From: Astropecten irregularis
Lineage: Eukaryota; Echinodermata; Asteroidea; Paxillosida; Astropectinidae
Direction: 5' to 3'
Assembly (NCBI GenBank): GCA_963971285.1
Contig: OZ020249.1
Location: 682,001-746,000, forward strand
Length of the DNA stretch: 64,000 bases
Positions 43,535 through 54,300 of this stretch are shown one piece after another (position 1 is the stretch's first letter; every line of letters begins with the position of its first letter). The position numbers and the translations under genes are program-made. The notes under the pieces are model-generated. The model saw nothing but the letters and a program-made list of their open reading frames with translations. It made no database searches and was not told the DNA's origin.

Positions 43535-44310
43535 CCTGATTGGCCGGTAGACTGGCAGGTAAACCCACGGTAGACTGGCCAGTAGACTGGCTTGTAAACT
43601 GGCCTGTAAACTGGCCGGTAGTCTGGTTGGTAGATGGGCTGGTAGACTGACCGGTAGACTGACCGGTAGACTGGCTGGTGAACTGGCTGGTGAATTGGCC
43701 GGTAAAGTGCCCATTAGTCTGGCTGGTTGACTGGCTGGTAGATTTGCTGGTAAACTGGCCGGTAAAGTGGCCGTTAGTCTGGCTTGTAAACTGGCTGGTT
43801 GACTGACCGGTAGACTGGCTGGTAAAGTGGCTGGTACACTGGCCGGTATACTGGCTGGTAAACTGGCCGGTAGAATTGATGGTAGACTGACCTGTAAACT
43901 GGCTGGTTAACTGGCTGGTAAACTGGCCAATAGACTGGCTGGTACATTGGCAAGTAAACTGGCTGGTAGACTGGCTGGTAGACTGGCCGGTAGACTGGCT
44001 GGTACACTGGCCGGTAGACTGGCCGGTAGACTGGCTAGTAAACTGGCTGTTAGAATTGATGGTAGACTGACCTGTAAACTGGCTGGTAGACTGGCTGGTA
44101 GTCTGGCCGGTTGACTGGCCTGTAGACTGGCTAGTAAACTGGTCGGTAGAATTGATGGTAGACTGACCTGTAAACTGGCCGGTAGACTGACTGGTAGTCT
44201 GGCCGGTAGACTGGCCTGTAAACTGGCCAGTAGACTGGCCGGTAGACTGGCTGGTAGACTGGCCGGTATTCTGGCTGGTAAATTGGCTGGTAGTGCGGTT
44301 GGCAGACTGC
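43535..44310. repeat. 12-bp minisatellite, about 64 copies
   Basis: The unit is ACTGGCYGGTAR with variants (ACTGACC, AATTGAT). A marked block (GAATTGATGGTAGACTGACC) recurs at 43873, 44053 and 44149, that is 180 and 96 bases apart, multiples of 12, so longer segments were duplicated too. On the minus strand all three frames are open; the longest is 308 codons of S/T/G/Q four-residue repeats. I see no splice sites, signal peptide or recognisable flank and do not call it a gene. Confidence 0.9.
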
Positions 44311-45143
44311 CAAGCTGGCCGAATCCCACCCCTCCAATTGCCGACAGGCTTATCATGTCTGTCCTTAGTTTTTAGCATTATACATGATTATCGCGTGGTA
44401 ATGTTGATTTCTTTTAAAATCCATTTGTTGGTTTGCTTCCTTTGCTGACAACAAGCAATAATGTTTTTAATAGTGGTCCTTAACACCCGTCTTTGAAAAA
44501 AAAATTGAAAAAATAAATAAAAATGGTAAAAAAAAATGATTAAAATTCTAAAAATGGGGAATATACATGTAATTTCCAGACGGGGAAATGTATCACCTCT
44601 CTTCTCGGGGACTACCGAGAAAAAAGAGGAATTCTTTCGATGGAATTCTGAATAATTCTGGCTTAAATTGATCACCCCATTCGTCGCTTATTATCACGCG
44701 CATTCCTCTGTCTCCTGACAACATGTACTCTTCACTCTATTTTTGTATATTTTTTCACATTGACCGTGTATACCATTTTATTACGATTCTATTAAACAAA
44801 AACTCACTAAATACTTTGATATTATCTAATTGTGGGTAAGCCTAAACATAATACAATTAATGTATACGGGGTTTTAATTAATGGTTTAAAATCATATAAC
44901 TGATAATAATAATAATAAACATACAATGAATGAACTATTTATTAATAAAATGCCGCATTTGTGTCTCATATTTTGTTCCTTTTGTAATGAAGATAATGAG
45001 TTTGGTCAGACAAAACTTGAATTTGTCCGTTTCATAACTTTGCAGAACTGTTTTTTTTTTAATGGCAACAGTTTCCTAAGAAATTTGTGCCCACACCCTG
45101 TGTACGTCACGTCGAATTGCCTTCAGTGAAGAAGATACGATCT

Positions 45144-45866
45144 GGGCCAATTTCATTGAGCCGCTTATTAAAGCAGCAAAAGTATTTTGCTTAAAGGTAG
45201 TATCATACTTTGGTAAGAAACCAAAACAGAAATGTTCACAGATTTACGTATAAATATCAGGGTAAGAAGATGGTGGTGGTAGAAACATACCGTTAACATT
45301 GTTCCGCCTGAAATTGTGTATTTACACGAACGAAAATCTGTTTGATCTTTTAAAAGATCGAAAATAAAAGAGAAAAGACATCAGAAATACTGTGGTTGTT
45401 TTTCACGACTTTCTCAAAAAGTAGGCACTGTATGGGACTGAAATTTGCACAGATGACTGTTACTGTATCTTCCTCGATATTTTTGCCCATGAATCTGTAC
45501 TTCTTTGACAAAAAACAAAATTATGATATTACCTTTAAGCAGCCAAAACTTGGTTAATGAAATCAGTATGCCAGCCAAAACCCATTGCAAATAGCCGAAT
45601 GGAAGTCAAAAGCAATAAACATTACCTGGGGCCAATTTCATAAAACTGTTAAGCAAAACAATTTGCTAAGCATGACATTTCTGTCTTAATAAACACAGGG
45701 TTAACTACCAGATTTCCATGTGTTGTGTATCACTTGTGATTGTTCTTTGACTGTTGTTCGCTGAACATGAATATCAAATGGAATTTTCAATGTTGGTTTG
45801 TTTTATTGTGCGAGATATTTTCATGCTTAAAGCAAGTTTTGTGCTTAAGCAGCTCTATGAAATTGG
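45144..45866. mobile_element. Two GCCAATTTCATAGAGC foldbacks, the first with a nested TTAA-A MITE
   Basis: 45144-45625 begins gggccaatttcattgagccg. Within it at TTTGC|TTAA|GCAG a full TTAA-A MITE is inserted (45191-45538). 45628-45866 is a second copy ending gcttaagcagctctatgaaa. The uninterrupted TTTGCTTAAGCA in related copies shows that TTAA was duplicated on insertion. Confidence 0.75.
45191..45538. mobile_element. TTAA-A MITE, full length, nested
   Basis: TTAA, aggtagtatcatactttggt, shared arm, hairpin GATCTTTTAAAAGATC, A arm, caaaattatgatattacctt, TTAA. 348 bp including both TTAA. Confidence 0.8.
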
Positions 45867-45957
45867 TATATAGAACGGTGAGACGTTCTTGTATAAATAC
45901 AATCTTTTTCTTATAATTACATAATGTATTTACATCCACCATTATGAAGCTTTAACC

Positions 45958-46380
45958 CCAACCTTGTGCTGTGCTGTTTACCACACAATACCACAGTCCC
46001 CACATGGGGACTAGATCATAAATCACGCATTTCCACACAAACCACACTGTGGTGTACTGTGGTATTCAGGATACCACAGTAATACTATAAACATAAAAAT
46101 AATAATAATGGACCGGTATCCGCCAAGCATGGCCCTCATGGCCTAAATTAATTATTACCCCTGATATCAGGCCATAATTTACATTCCTGAAACCATATCA
46201 ACTCCCTGGGGAGTATACAGCCCTGGCTTTTCAGTGCACAGAGGCTAATCAAACCACAAAGCCATCTCTACCCTCACGGGTACCCATTTACTCCTGGATG
46301 AAGAGGAGCAATATGTGACAAAGCGTAAGGCTTGCCCAAGGACTCAAGCACCATTAAAAAACCCGTAATGCTTTACTGTG
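45958..46380. repeat. CCACAGTCCCCAC repeat and a second interspersed repeat
   Basis: 45958-46085 is a copy of the 4556 repeat. 46100-46380 contains GGTACCCATTTACTCCTGG and CTTGCCCAAGGACTCAAGCA, a pair of blocks I recall from interspersed repeats of many marine animals. Class not determined. Confidence 0.4.
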
Positions 46381-46393
46381 GTATGAAATGGGT

Positions 46394-46723
46394 TTAAAGG
46401 TACATGTAGTATCATACTTTGGTTTTTGTCAAAGAAATACAGATTCATGGGCAACAATATCAAGGAAGATACAGTAACAGTCATCTGTGAACATTTCAGT
46501 CCCAGACATTGCCCACTTTTTGAGACAATCGTGAAAAACGGCCACAGTATTTCTTAAGTGTTTTCTTTTTTCGGTCTTTGTTTTATTAATTTCTGGATAA
46601 ATATACCATTTCAGGCGGAAATATTTTAACGGTAGGTTTCTACCAGCATCATCTTCATACCCTGAAAGTAGTCTGTGAGCATTTCTGTTTTGGTCTCTTA
46701 CCAAAGTATGATACAACCTTTAA
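46394..46723. mobile_element. TTAA-A MITE, reversed, full length
   Basis: TTAA, aggtacatgtagtatcatac, reversed A arm (gatacagtaacagtcatctg), reversed shared arm, ttaccaaagtatgatacaac, then TTAA. Confidence 0.75.
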
Positions 46724-47246
46724 TAACCATTATGTTTGAAACAGTTAGGGCCTAAATAGTATTTACAAAGAAGTGGTGTTTCTTACATCAATCCCGAAAA
46801 TGATATAAGTTGTTTTTATTATGCCTCATAACAAACCAGAAGTGTTTAAAAAATATATATCGACAACAAATACTAATACTGCAGCTCAGTGAAACTCACA
46901 TCATAAGCGACGACATACCGTCCATTATCACTTGACTACAAGTCAGATTCCCGTTAACAAAACTCTTACAATTAAAACCAAATCCATTTTTGAAAAGGTT
47001 AAACTAGATCACTCTGAGTTAGTTCAAAAACTTCCAGGAGGTCTAATTAGGTACATCCCATGCAGGACCTCATCCATCCAGTGCACACGCTTCGTTCTCT
47101 CGCATTAGACCTTAGTGCATATAGCACTTCATGCTCACTTAATTTCGAGAAGTGGCACTTCAACAAAGATAGTTGAGAAGGCCTGCTTTAACGGTCATAG
47201 GCCTTTACGGTATTTCAGTTTGACTGGAGTTAGCAGCGAAAGCCCA

Positions 47247-47646
47247 GGGGCCAATTTCATAGAGCTGCTTAAGCACAAAATTTGCTTAAGCATGAAAAGT
47301 CTCCTGATGAGGACTAGAGCAGACTAGTCGAAACGTTGAGAACTTATTGCGAGAAGTGCGAACGATATAGAAGTGCGAACGATATAGAAGTGCGAAAGTA
47401 CGAACGATTATTACATGGTGTTTCCGCAAACCGATCCACATACCAATTGTCACCATGCAAAGCCTTATATATTTCGTGAAAAGTCTTCCTTGATCAAACA
47501 AATATGATCTTTACTACTTTTAACTTGTAATCGGCCATTGTTTGCTGGGCATAACATTCACAGGGAGTATGGGCTGGCATACCGATTTTATTTACGAAGG
47601 TTTTTGCTGCAAGCAACTAAACTTTACGCTCTATGAAATTGGCCCC
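47247..47646. mobile_element. GCCAATTTCATAGAGC foldback interrupted by a short insertion
   Basis: Ends ggggccaatttcatagagct and gctctatgaaattggcccc. The insertion at 47303-47476 splits CATGAAAAGTCT from TTCCTTGATCAAAC, which are contiguous in the copy at 20060. Confidence 0.7.
47303..47476 (+). mobile_element. Short insertion with hammerhead-ribozyme-like core, copy 2
   Basis: A 174-bp block flanked by an exact 10-bp direct repeat, TGAAAAGTCT (47293-47302 and 47477-47486). It starts CCTGATGAG, then stem GACTAG, loop AGCAGA, stem CTAGTC, then GAAACGTTGAGA. Next comes a 21-bp tandem, GAAGTGCGAACGATATA-like, and ATTACATGGTGT. The stem differs from copy 1 (GACAAG/CTTGTC) by paired changes. No open frame. 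Confidence 0.6.
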
Positions 47647-47733
47647 TGACGTTCGTGATAACTCAGGCGGTCATATGAGTTAGTGAAAATCTAGGTATAA
47701 CCACGTCCCTGCAAATCAAGCCGTTTTCATATT

Positions 47734-47739
47734 TTTATT
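47734..47739 (-). terminator. Poly(A) signal of the GPCR gene
   Basis: AATAAA on the minus strand, 79 bases past the stop codon. Position and exact match fit a short 3' UTR. Confidence 0.5.
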
Positions 47740-47817
47740 ACACAGTAAAGTTCCGATTTAGGAGTGAAAGCAATTCATTTTCAGTTAAAGTTGTTTGTAG
47801 ATTGGTACAAGTGTCCT

Positions 47818-48789
47818 TCAATGTGATGTGCATCTACAGAATGATGCCATCGATCTGTTCAGAGTCTCCCTGAGTGCCTTATTCCTCCAGTAATAAATGA
47901 CAATATTCAACCAGTTGTTGCAGAAGAAGATGGCTTTAATAAGCACATTAAAGCTGGTTGGTCGGTGGACAGAAAGAGCCGCTAAGAGCGTATTGATGGC
48001 CGCTGGTGTCCAGCAGAGGAACAGGGTACCAGTGATGATGACCACTGTAGTCGCCGATTTGGTGCTGATGCGCTGTGGTGGATTCTGCCGGTCAACCGAT
48101 GATGCTGCTCCACCGATGCTGTTCTCAGCAGCTGCAATGCGCCGTGCCTGGCTTCTAGCAACGTGCAGGATGTGGAAGTACATCAAGAGGACTAGACCCT
48201 GAGTGAATACGATCATTGTCACGGCTACACCCTGGTACAGTGTCACATCAAGATAGTCACAGATGTAATCGGTCTCCTTGACCGACACGGATGGCGTGAC
48301 GATACCAAATAAGACTGTGCAGAGCGTCAAGACTGAACTCCAAGTAATAGCGAGTGCTATCTTGGCTCTCCGTGGCGTCATGATGTCGTTGTATCGTAGT
48401 GAGTACACGATAGCGACAAACCTATCGATGGAGATCAGTAAGAGTGACAAAGCACTGAGTAAAATGAGCGCTGGGTACACCACTCCCCAGAGGAGGCAGG
48501 GGAACTCACCCAGCGGCCATCGCCTCATGTAGACCTCCACTAAAGCCGGAACGGAACAGAATACTCCGATGGAGAGGTCGGACATCGTCAGTGAAGCCAT
48601 GAACAGCTTGGTCGTCTCCTGGAGGCTGGTGATGCGACGGAGCACGACGAGTCCAATGGGATTCAAGACCAAGATGAGAATAACCACCAGGGTCGCCAGG
48701 ACGTACGCCGTAATCGTCAGCCATTGTGGTTCATCATCTTCATATCCCGTCTCCGTAACGTTCATCAGTAGGTCTACCGATGCATTCAT
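47818..48789 (-). CDS. Class A (rhodopsin-like) G protein-coupled receptor, single exon, orphan
   Basis: 323 residues with seven membrane segments. N-glycosylation sites NAS and NVT lie in the short N tail. Landmarks seen: TM1 LNPIG, TM2 SLTMSDLS (D2.50), Cys before TM3 (FPCLLW) and Cys in loop 2 (YICDY) for the usual disulfide, ISIDRF at the end of TM3 (DRY replaced by DRF), W in TM4, FLCWTPAAIN in TM6 (CWxP), and NIVIY in TM7 (NPxxY with Pro replaced by Ile). Position 3.32 is Tyr, so it lacks the Asp that amine receptors use. Loop 3 is Ser/Arg-rich and the tail short, with three Cys-rich residues (FCRCTSH). Ligand unknown. Intronless receptor genes of this kind are common in echinoderm and amphioxus expansions. 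TATA-like CATAAAAAG lies about 120 bases upstream. Confidence 0.93.
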   Translation of the reverse strand: MNASVDLLMNVTETGYEDDEPQWLTITAYVLATLVVILILVLNPIGLVVLRRITSLQETTKLFMASLTMSDLSIGVFCSVPALVEVYMRRWPLGEFPCLLWGVVYPALILLSALSLLLISIDRFVAIVYSLRYNDIMTPRRAKIALAITWSSVLTLCTVLFGIVTPSVSVKETDYICDYLDVTLYQGVAVTMIVFTQGLVLLMYFHILHVARSQARRIAAAENSIGGAASSVDRQNPPQRISTKSATTVVIITGTLFLCWTPAAINTLLAALSVHRPTSFNVLIKAIFFCNNWLNIVIYYWRNKALRETLNRSMASFCRCTSH

Positions 48790-49540
48790 CCCTGTGTCGA
48801 GTTTGGAATCACTTCAGACGAATACAGGAGATTCAATGGTACCACAGTCGTCCAAAATCAGATTCTATGTCTCTCCAAGATAAAATGGCATCTATACCGC
48901 TCCGCTCTCCTCTTTTTATGTGTGGCTGCTGAATCCGTAGATACAAAGTACCATACGAACAGATGCAGTTACTATGACAACGTCATCTCCTCCAGGAAAA
49001 CAATTATACGGCTCATTGGACGCAGAAGGGCTGTAGTGGTGCCGTGATGATTCTGCCTCCTGATGACATGTCGTTATCATCATTGCCAAGTAGCACCAAT
49101 CAAGTACCCATCGAGAGTACCAAGACAGAGAGTGCGTCCCGGTAACGTACTGTCAGAGGTCCCCGTCTCCCAAGATGTCAATTCCGTGATCTTGCGTCCC
49201 GATAACAAGCAATTTTACAAATTGACATTTGACATTCAGGGTTAGTCCTAACTTGCACACAACGTCATTCCGTTAATGCACTGAAAATCGTTGATGTTTG
49301 AGGCAAGAAGACTTTGAACAAATCCTACTTGATGATTGTGTAACTGGCGACAAACAAAAAATAGATGTATAAATTGACATCATTATGTGAAATGGCGTCG
49401 GGCGAAGACCTCTAGACTTGAAAATGCCCATTCGTCACGCTGTGCAATAGGTCTATGCCCTTGACATAGATATACTTAACCTAATCGATGGTTGGGATGG
49501 GCCTATACTCTTTTGGCGCTCTGCCCAACAAGTCATTTCG

Positions 49541-49787
49541 TTAAAGGTACAGTAACATACCCAAACAGAAGTGTTCACAGAATTAAGTATAACTTTCAAG
49601 ATATGAAGATGGTGCTGGTAGAAACATACTAAAATGCTGTATTTATCCAAAAATTAGTCAAACAAAGACTGGAAACAGTTTTGACCTCGGGATAAGATCA
49701 AAAACCATTCTTTATGTTTTGTAAAAGAACAATTGAGTCAGGTTGCTCTTCTGTGACCTATTACCAATCATGTATATATACCTTTAA
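49541..49787. mobile_element. TTAA-B MITE, internally deleted
   Basis: TTAA, aggtacagtaacatacccaa, shared arm (gaagatggtgctggtagaaa), short B arm, accaatcatgtatatatacc, TTAA. Confidence 0.7.
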
Positions 49788-50732
49788 TACCAAGCAGCGA
49801 ACTTATCATGGTGCTGATATGGCATCAACTAAAAAATACAGACTGCATAGACATTACTCAGTTGTTACTAATGGACCTCTTATCACGCAAATAAATGATC
49901 CTGAATCAATAATTCAAGATATCATGCAATTTATACTGTAATGATGAAGCAATAAGTGATCATACAATAATTACTAAAGTCTCATCATCAGTCAATTTGC
50001 CTTATCTCCATATCTATATTATGACTACAATTTAGGCTACGGCAAAACAGCCTAAAAACAAAGAAATAACGACAGCTATAGGGACACGTTTTCATCATCA
50101 TGTCATGTATTTTACTCATAAAAACCCTACCACATCCACAATTTCACTATGTAAGCACGTATTGCGTTTTTTATGACATTGCAGAAAATAGAAAGCACGC
50201 CTGTCTCTGATGAAATTACTTCCACTATCAACAACTGACTGAATTTAATAACAAAGTACCCTTTCAGATTGTTTAGATAGATGCGACGTGCCATTTGTTT
50301 TCACTCCCATCTCTGAAAAATGGTTACTTCGACCATGAAGGCAGAAACAAAGTCATATTGAATTAGCTTACGGGTGAAGGAGATGCTGCCTTAGCACTTA
50401 GATTGATTCCAGTTGAATTAGATTATCTAGAATATAAATGGCGTGTCTTGATGTTATCATCGTGTTCCAAAGTGGTGTTTCCTATATATGCTGATTATAA
50501 ACGAGATTCGGTGTCGTGTCCGCAGCATGCATTCTGAATCATAATTTCATTTTTGTCGATCCTTTCGTTGTTTTTGTTGGCTGTAATTAGTTTGTTCACA
50601 GTTGGCTTGGCGGGGACGTCACGCCGTGCAGTGGCATTGTATAATCATGTGATAATAGGAGAGAATTTGAGTCTCTCGCTAATCACCAAATGGCACGCAC
50701 TGACAAGTTTGACAATATGAATGACGTTAGGG

Positions 50733-51096
50733 TTAAAGGTATACAGTACAGGATTGGTAACATACTCGAATAGAAATGTTCATTATAGATCTACATATGA
50801 CTTTCAGGGTATGAAGATGGTGCTGGTAGAAACATACCATTAAGATTTTTCTGCCTGAAATGGTGTATTTATCCATTGTAAACGGAAGACCAAAAACAGT
50901 TTTGATCTCGGGGTAAGATCAAAACCATTCTTTATGTTTTATAAGAAAAATCGAGTCGGATTTTCGCTATTTTCCCGTGACTGAGATGTCCAATTGAGCT
51001 CAGATGTTCACAGGTTTATCATTTCACGTACCGTGTTGGATAACAACGTGTGAGTGTTGTTCTGTCACCTTTACCAATCATGTATTATACCTTTAA
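50733..51096. mobile_element. TTAA-B MITE, full length
   Basis: TTAA, aggtatacagtacaggattg, shared arm, B arm (attgagctcagatgttcaca), accaatcatgtattatacct, TTAA. 364 bp. Confidence 0.8.
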
Positions 51097-51209
51097 AGAT
51101 CATACTAAGATACGACTTTTGATATGCTATACTGAGAATTCAGACCAATGAATTAATTTAATTAAGCAGACAAAACTTGTGACCAAACTATACAATGATA
51201 CATTACTTC

Positions 51210-51362
51210 TTAAATAAGGCAACCAATGAGCTCAATACGCATGCACTTCTCAAGTTGAAACCCTCTTGCTTCGATGCGGATGAATCTGGTACTGATTCTG
51301 GACTGTGATGAGGACTGGACCGGTACGCTCACGTCTCGGAGATGTGATGAGGTCGAGTAAAA
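51210..51362 (-). CDS. PAN-HYR-F5/8C gene, exon 6 (end of F5/8C, stop)
   Basis: Acceptor TTCTTCCCCAG on the minus strand, phase 0: FYSTSSHLRDVSVPVQSSSQ then TRFIRIEARGFQLEKCMRIE and LIGCLI, stop TAA at 51212-51210. RFIRIE....G..LRIELIGC is the classic C-terminal part of F5/8C domains. Confidence 0.9.
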   Translation of the reverse strand, partial: FYSTSSHLRDVSVPVQSSSQSRISTRFIRIEARGFQLEKCMRIELIGCLI

Positions 51363-54300
51363 CTGGGGAAGAAAACACAGACACTTTTAAAAAGAGATAC
51401 AGTGACATATATACGAGTGAAACGTTGATTTGAAGTTATAATACATGATTGGTAAAGGTCACAGAACAGCACTCACATCATAGATGACTCACTCTTAGTG
51501 TCTGATCCAGCATGTCATGAAATAATAGGCCTTAACCTGGTGAAAATTTGAGCTCAATCGGACATCTGAGTTACGCGAAAAAAAATCGGAAACCCGACTC
51601 AATATTTCTTATAGAACATGAAGAATGGTTTTGATCTTACCCCAAAGATCAAACTGTTTTCGGTCTTTGTTTGACTACCTCTGGATAAATACACCATTTC
51701 AGGTGGAAATATTTTAATGGTAGGCCTATGTTTCTACCAGAACCATCTTCATAGTAAATCTGTGAACATTATTTTCTGTCATGGTTTGCAGTGGCGTCAC
51801 CAGCCTTTTGATTCTGGGGGGCACAAGGGGGGCACTATCAATTGTTGGGGGGGCACTACAATAATATATATTATATTTTTTTCGACAACCAAAATCTCAA
51901 ATGGGGGGGGGGGGGCACGCGGGGGGGCACGAGGTTTTCCAGGGGGGGCACGTGCCCCCCCCCCCCCCCCCTGGCCCCCCCTTGGCGACGCCACTGATGG
52001 TTTGTAACCAATGTTGTACATGCCCTTTAAAGCTTCACATGTTAGAAACACACACATACGTAAAATCCCAAAAGTGTCTAAACCCAAGTTTTTGCCAACC
52101 AAGATGGTGGAAACAATGGTAAGCAACCAAAGCAAACTAAAAACTTATAGCTATAAAAAATTGTACAGAATCTTTTAAAAACAATCAAACATATAATTGT
52201 CGATTGTTATGAAAAGTACGCGTTATGTTGGTTTTAAACCCAGAAGAGGTTCGCCATTTTGTTAAGAGATTTTTTGATATCGTCATATAAATGGGCAATA
52301 TGAACTTTATTAAAACACCGAATTGTATGAACCGTTTCAAAGCCGTGCACAATGTGTAGTGAGTATGATACATGCACAACTGACAGTTAAATAAAATTTA
52401 ACTCGATGGTACAACTATGCTCAATGCACACCAGTGTGGAATTTCCTGTCCTTCTATAGACAAGGCTCACTGGGGTGTGTGCTTTTGAATGCTGTAATTA
52501 TAATACAGATGATTGTCATTCATTTCACATCTGCGATCTTTCACGCGACAGGAAGATAATGTCAGCCCATACATTTCCCTTAAAGGTACAGTACATGATT
52601 GGAAACACCCAAACAGAAATGTTCACAGATTTATGTCAATTTCAGGGTATGAAGATGGTGCTGGTAGAAACACCGTTAAAATATATCCGCATGAAATGGT
52701 ATATTTTTATCCAGAAATGAGTAAAACAAGGACCGAAAACAGTTATCTCGGGGTTAGATCAAAACAATAAGTCGGGTTGTCGCTATTTTCTCGTGAGGCT
52801 CAGATGGCCGATTAAGCTCAAATTTTCACTGGTTTATCATTTAATCTACATATTGGATCAGACAAAGTGTGAGTGCTGTTCTTTGACCTTTACCAATCAT
52901 GAACAATACCTTTAATGTGAGGTTGGAGTGAGGTGTCATTATGTTTTCTATTGTGGGCGTACTGTACATGGACATAATGGTAAATCTTCCTGGTTTTTTT
53001 TTTTTTTCAATTTTATTTCAAATGCCAGGCCAATTGGGACGTGCACCATGACGGAAAACATTAGTACTTTTATGATGATTTTTGCATAACATTCAGATTG
53101 GCATGTCGATCGTTCCTGGAAATGCATCAATCATATATTTCAAAAACCTGAGATGAATTATGTATGGACCTAATATATTGCTTCAGGACAATGGAGATAC
53201 ATAAAATGTACAATGAACTATGCCGCAGTCATCATTAAAAGGACACATAATATTTAGCCAATATTTTTTCCCAGGGAAACACCATCCCACAATAAGCAAC
53301 GCCTTGCACGTTGCTGTTTGAAGGGCTGGAAATAAGACATAACACAAGTGAATGTTAGAAGAAGGGTCTAGTCTAGCCCACCGCGGTGGCTCTTCTCGCC
53401 CCGCCCCCACCCTCCCCCCCCCCCCCCAAAAAAAAAATATTGGCTCCATACGCTACTTTATTCGAAGCTGTATTAGGGACATGCTGAAAAAACCCATAAA
53501 TTTGTACGAGTTATATATCGTACGTACGTAAGTAAGTCGTAAGTACGTACGACATATATGTCATCATACGTACACACGACTTATGAACCATATCTCGTAC
53601 GTACGAGATGTAAGTCGTACGTATCTCGTACGTACGAGATATGATTCATAAGTCGTACGTACGACATATACTCGTACGTACCCATCCCACATTTTTATTA
53701 GTGGGTTAATAATAGCCCCCCCCCCCCCCCGCATACTATGATACCAAATATTAGGCCTATTGACGTAGGTATTACGTCACTGTACCCATAATTCCACGGG
53801 CTTGAGATACATGACGTCCAAATTGAGCCCTAAATTCCGCTTCGGCTTCGTCATGTGACCCAATCCTTTGTTCTGGTTTGTTGGCCTCAAATGGCGGTAG
53901 TGAAATAAGTCCTTAGCCTAGGCCATAAAACAAAATTGTTGTATTGGCGTAACCCGCCCGACCCAAAAATATGCCCCGACCGTCAACATTTTAAACCCCC
54001 CCCAAAAAAAAAAATAAATAAAAATAAATAAATAAATAAAAATCGGGAAAAAAAAAATTAAATAAAAATCGCAAATTTGTATGCAGATTAAAAGCTTAAA
54101 AGGAGCAAAAGATGGAAACAAGACTGGTTGAAGTTGTTATGTCATTTCTTGTTTTTATTTGACACGTCAAATACTGTGATATACAGGGGGAAAAGCATTT
54201 AATACCCCAGGAAAAAAAAAAAAGAAAAAAGAATCCGCCCGCCCTACCCTATTTTCCAAACCTCTGTTAAGCCAATGCAACCATTTTTTTTATGGCCCTG

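Larger units (their letters stand above)
40712..47730. other. SYTL 3' UTR and intergenic DNA
   Basis: No further gene was recognised. Contents: an inverted repeat around 40984-41168 (TCTATGTGATAGACGC / gcgtctatcacgtaga), AT-rich unique DNA 41200-43500, a 12-bp minisatellite (43535-44310), nested foldbacks and MITEs (45144-46723), a repeat at 45958-46085 and a foldback with the second hammerhead-like insertion (47247-47646). Confidence 0.55.
48790..51209. other. Intergenic DNA between GPCR and PAN-HYR-F5/8C gene
   Basis: Holds two TTAA-B MITEs (49541-49787 and 50733-51096). Otherwise unique AT-rich DNA with no recognised gene, including 49790-50730. The GPCR promoter and the other gene's 3' UTR must both lie here. 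Confidence 0.5.

Noticed and set aside
43452-44378. 308-codon Ser/Thr/Gln repeat protein
   Set aside because: All three minus frames are open because of the 12-bp unit; no signal peptide, no recognisable unique domain, no promoter context.
47897-48202. Plus-strand frame opposite the GPCR
   Set aside because: Shadow of the GPCR coding strand; no domain.
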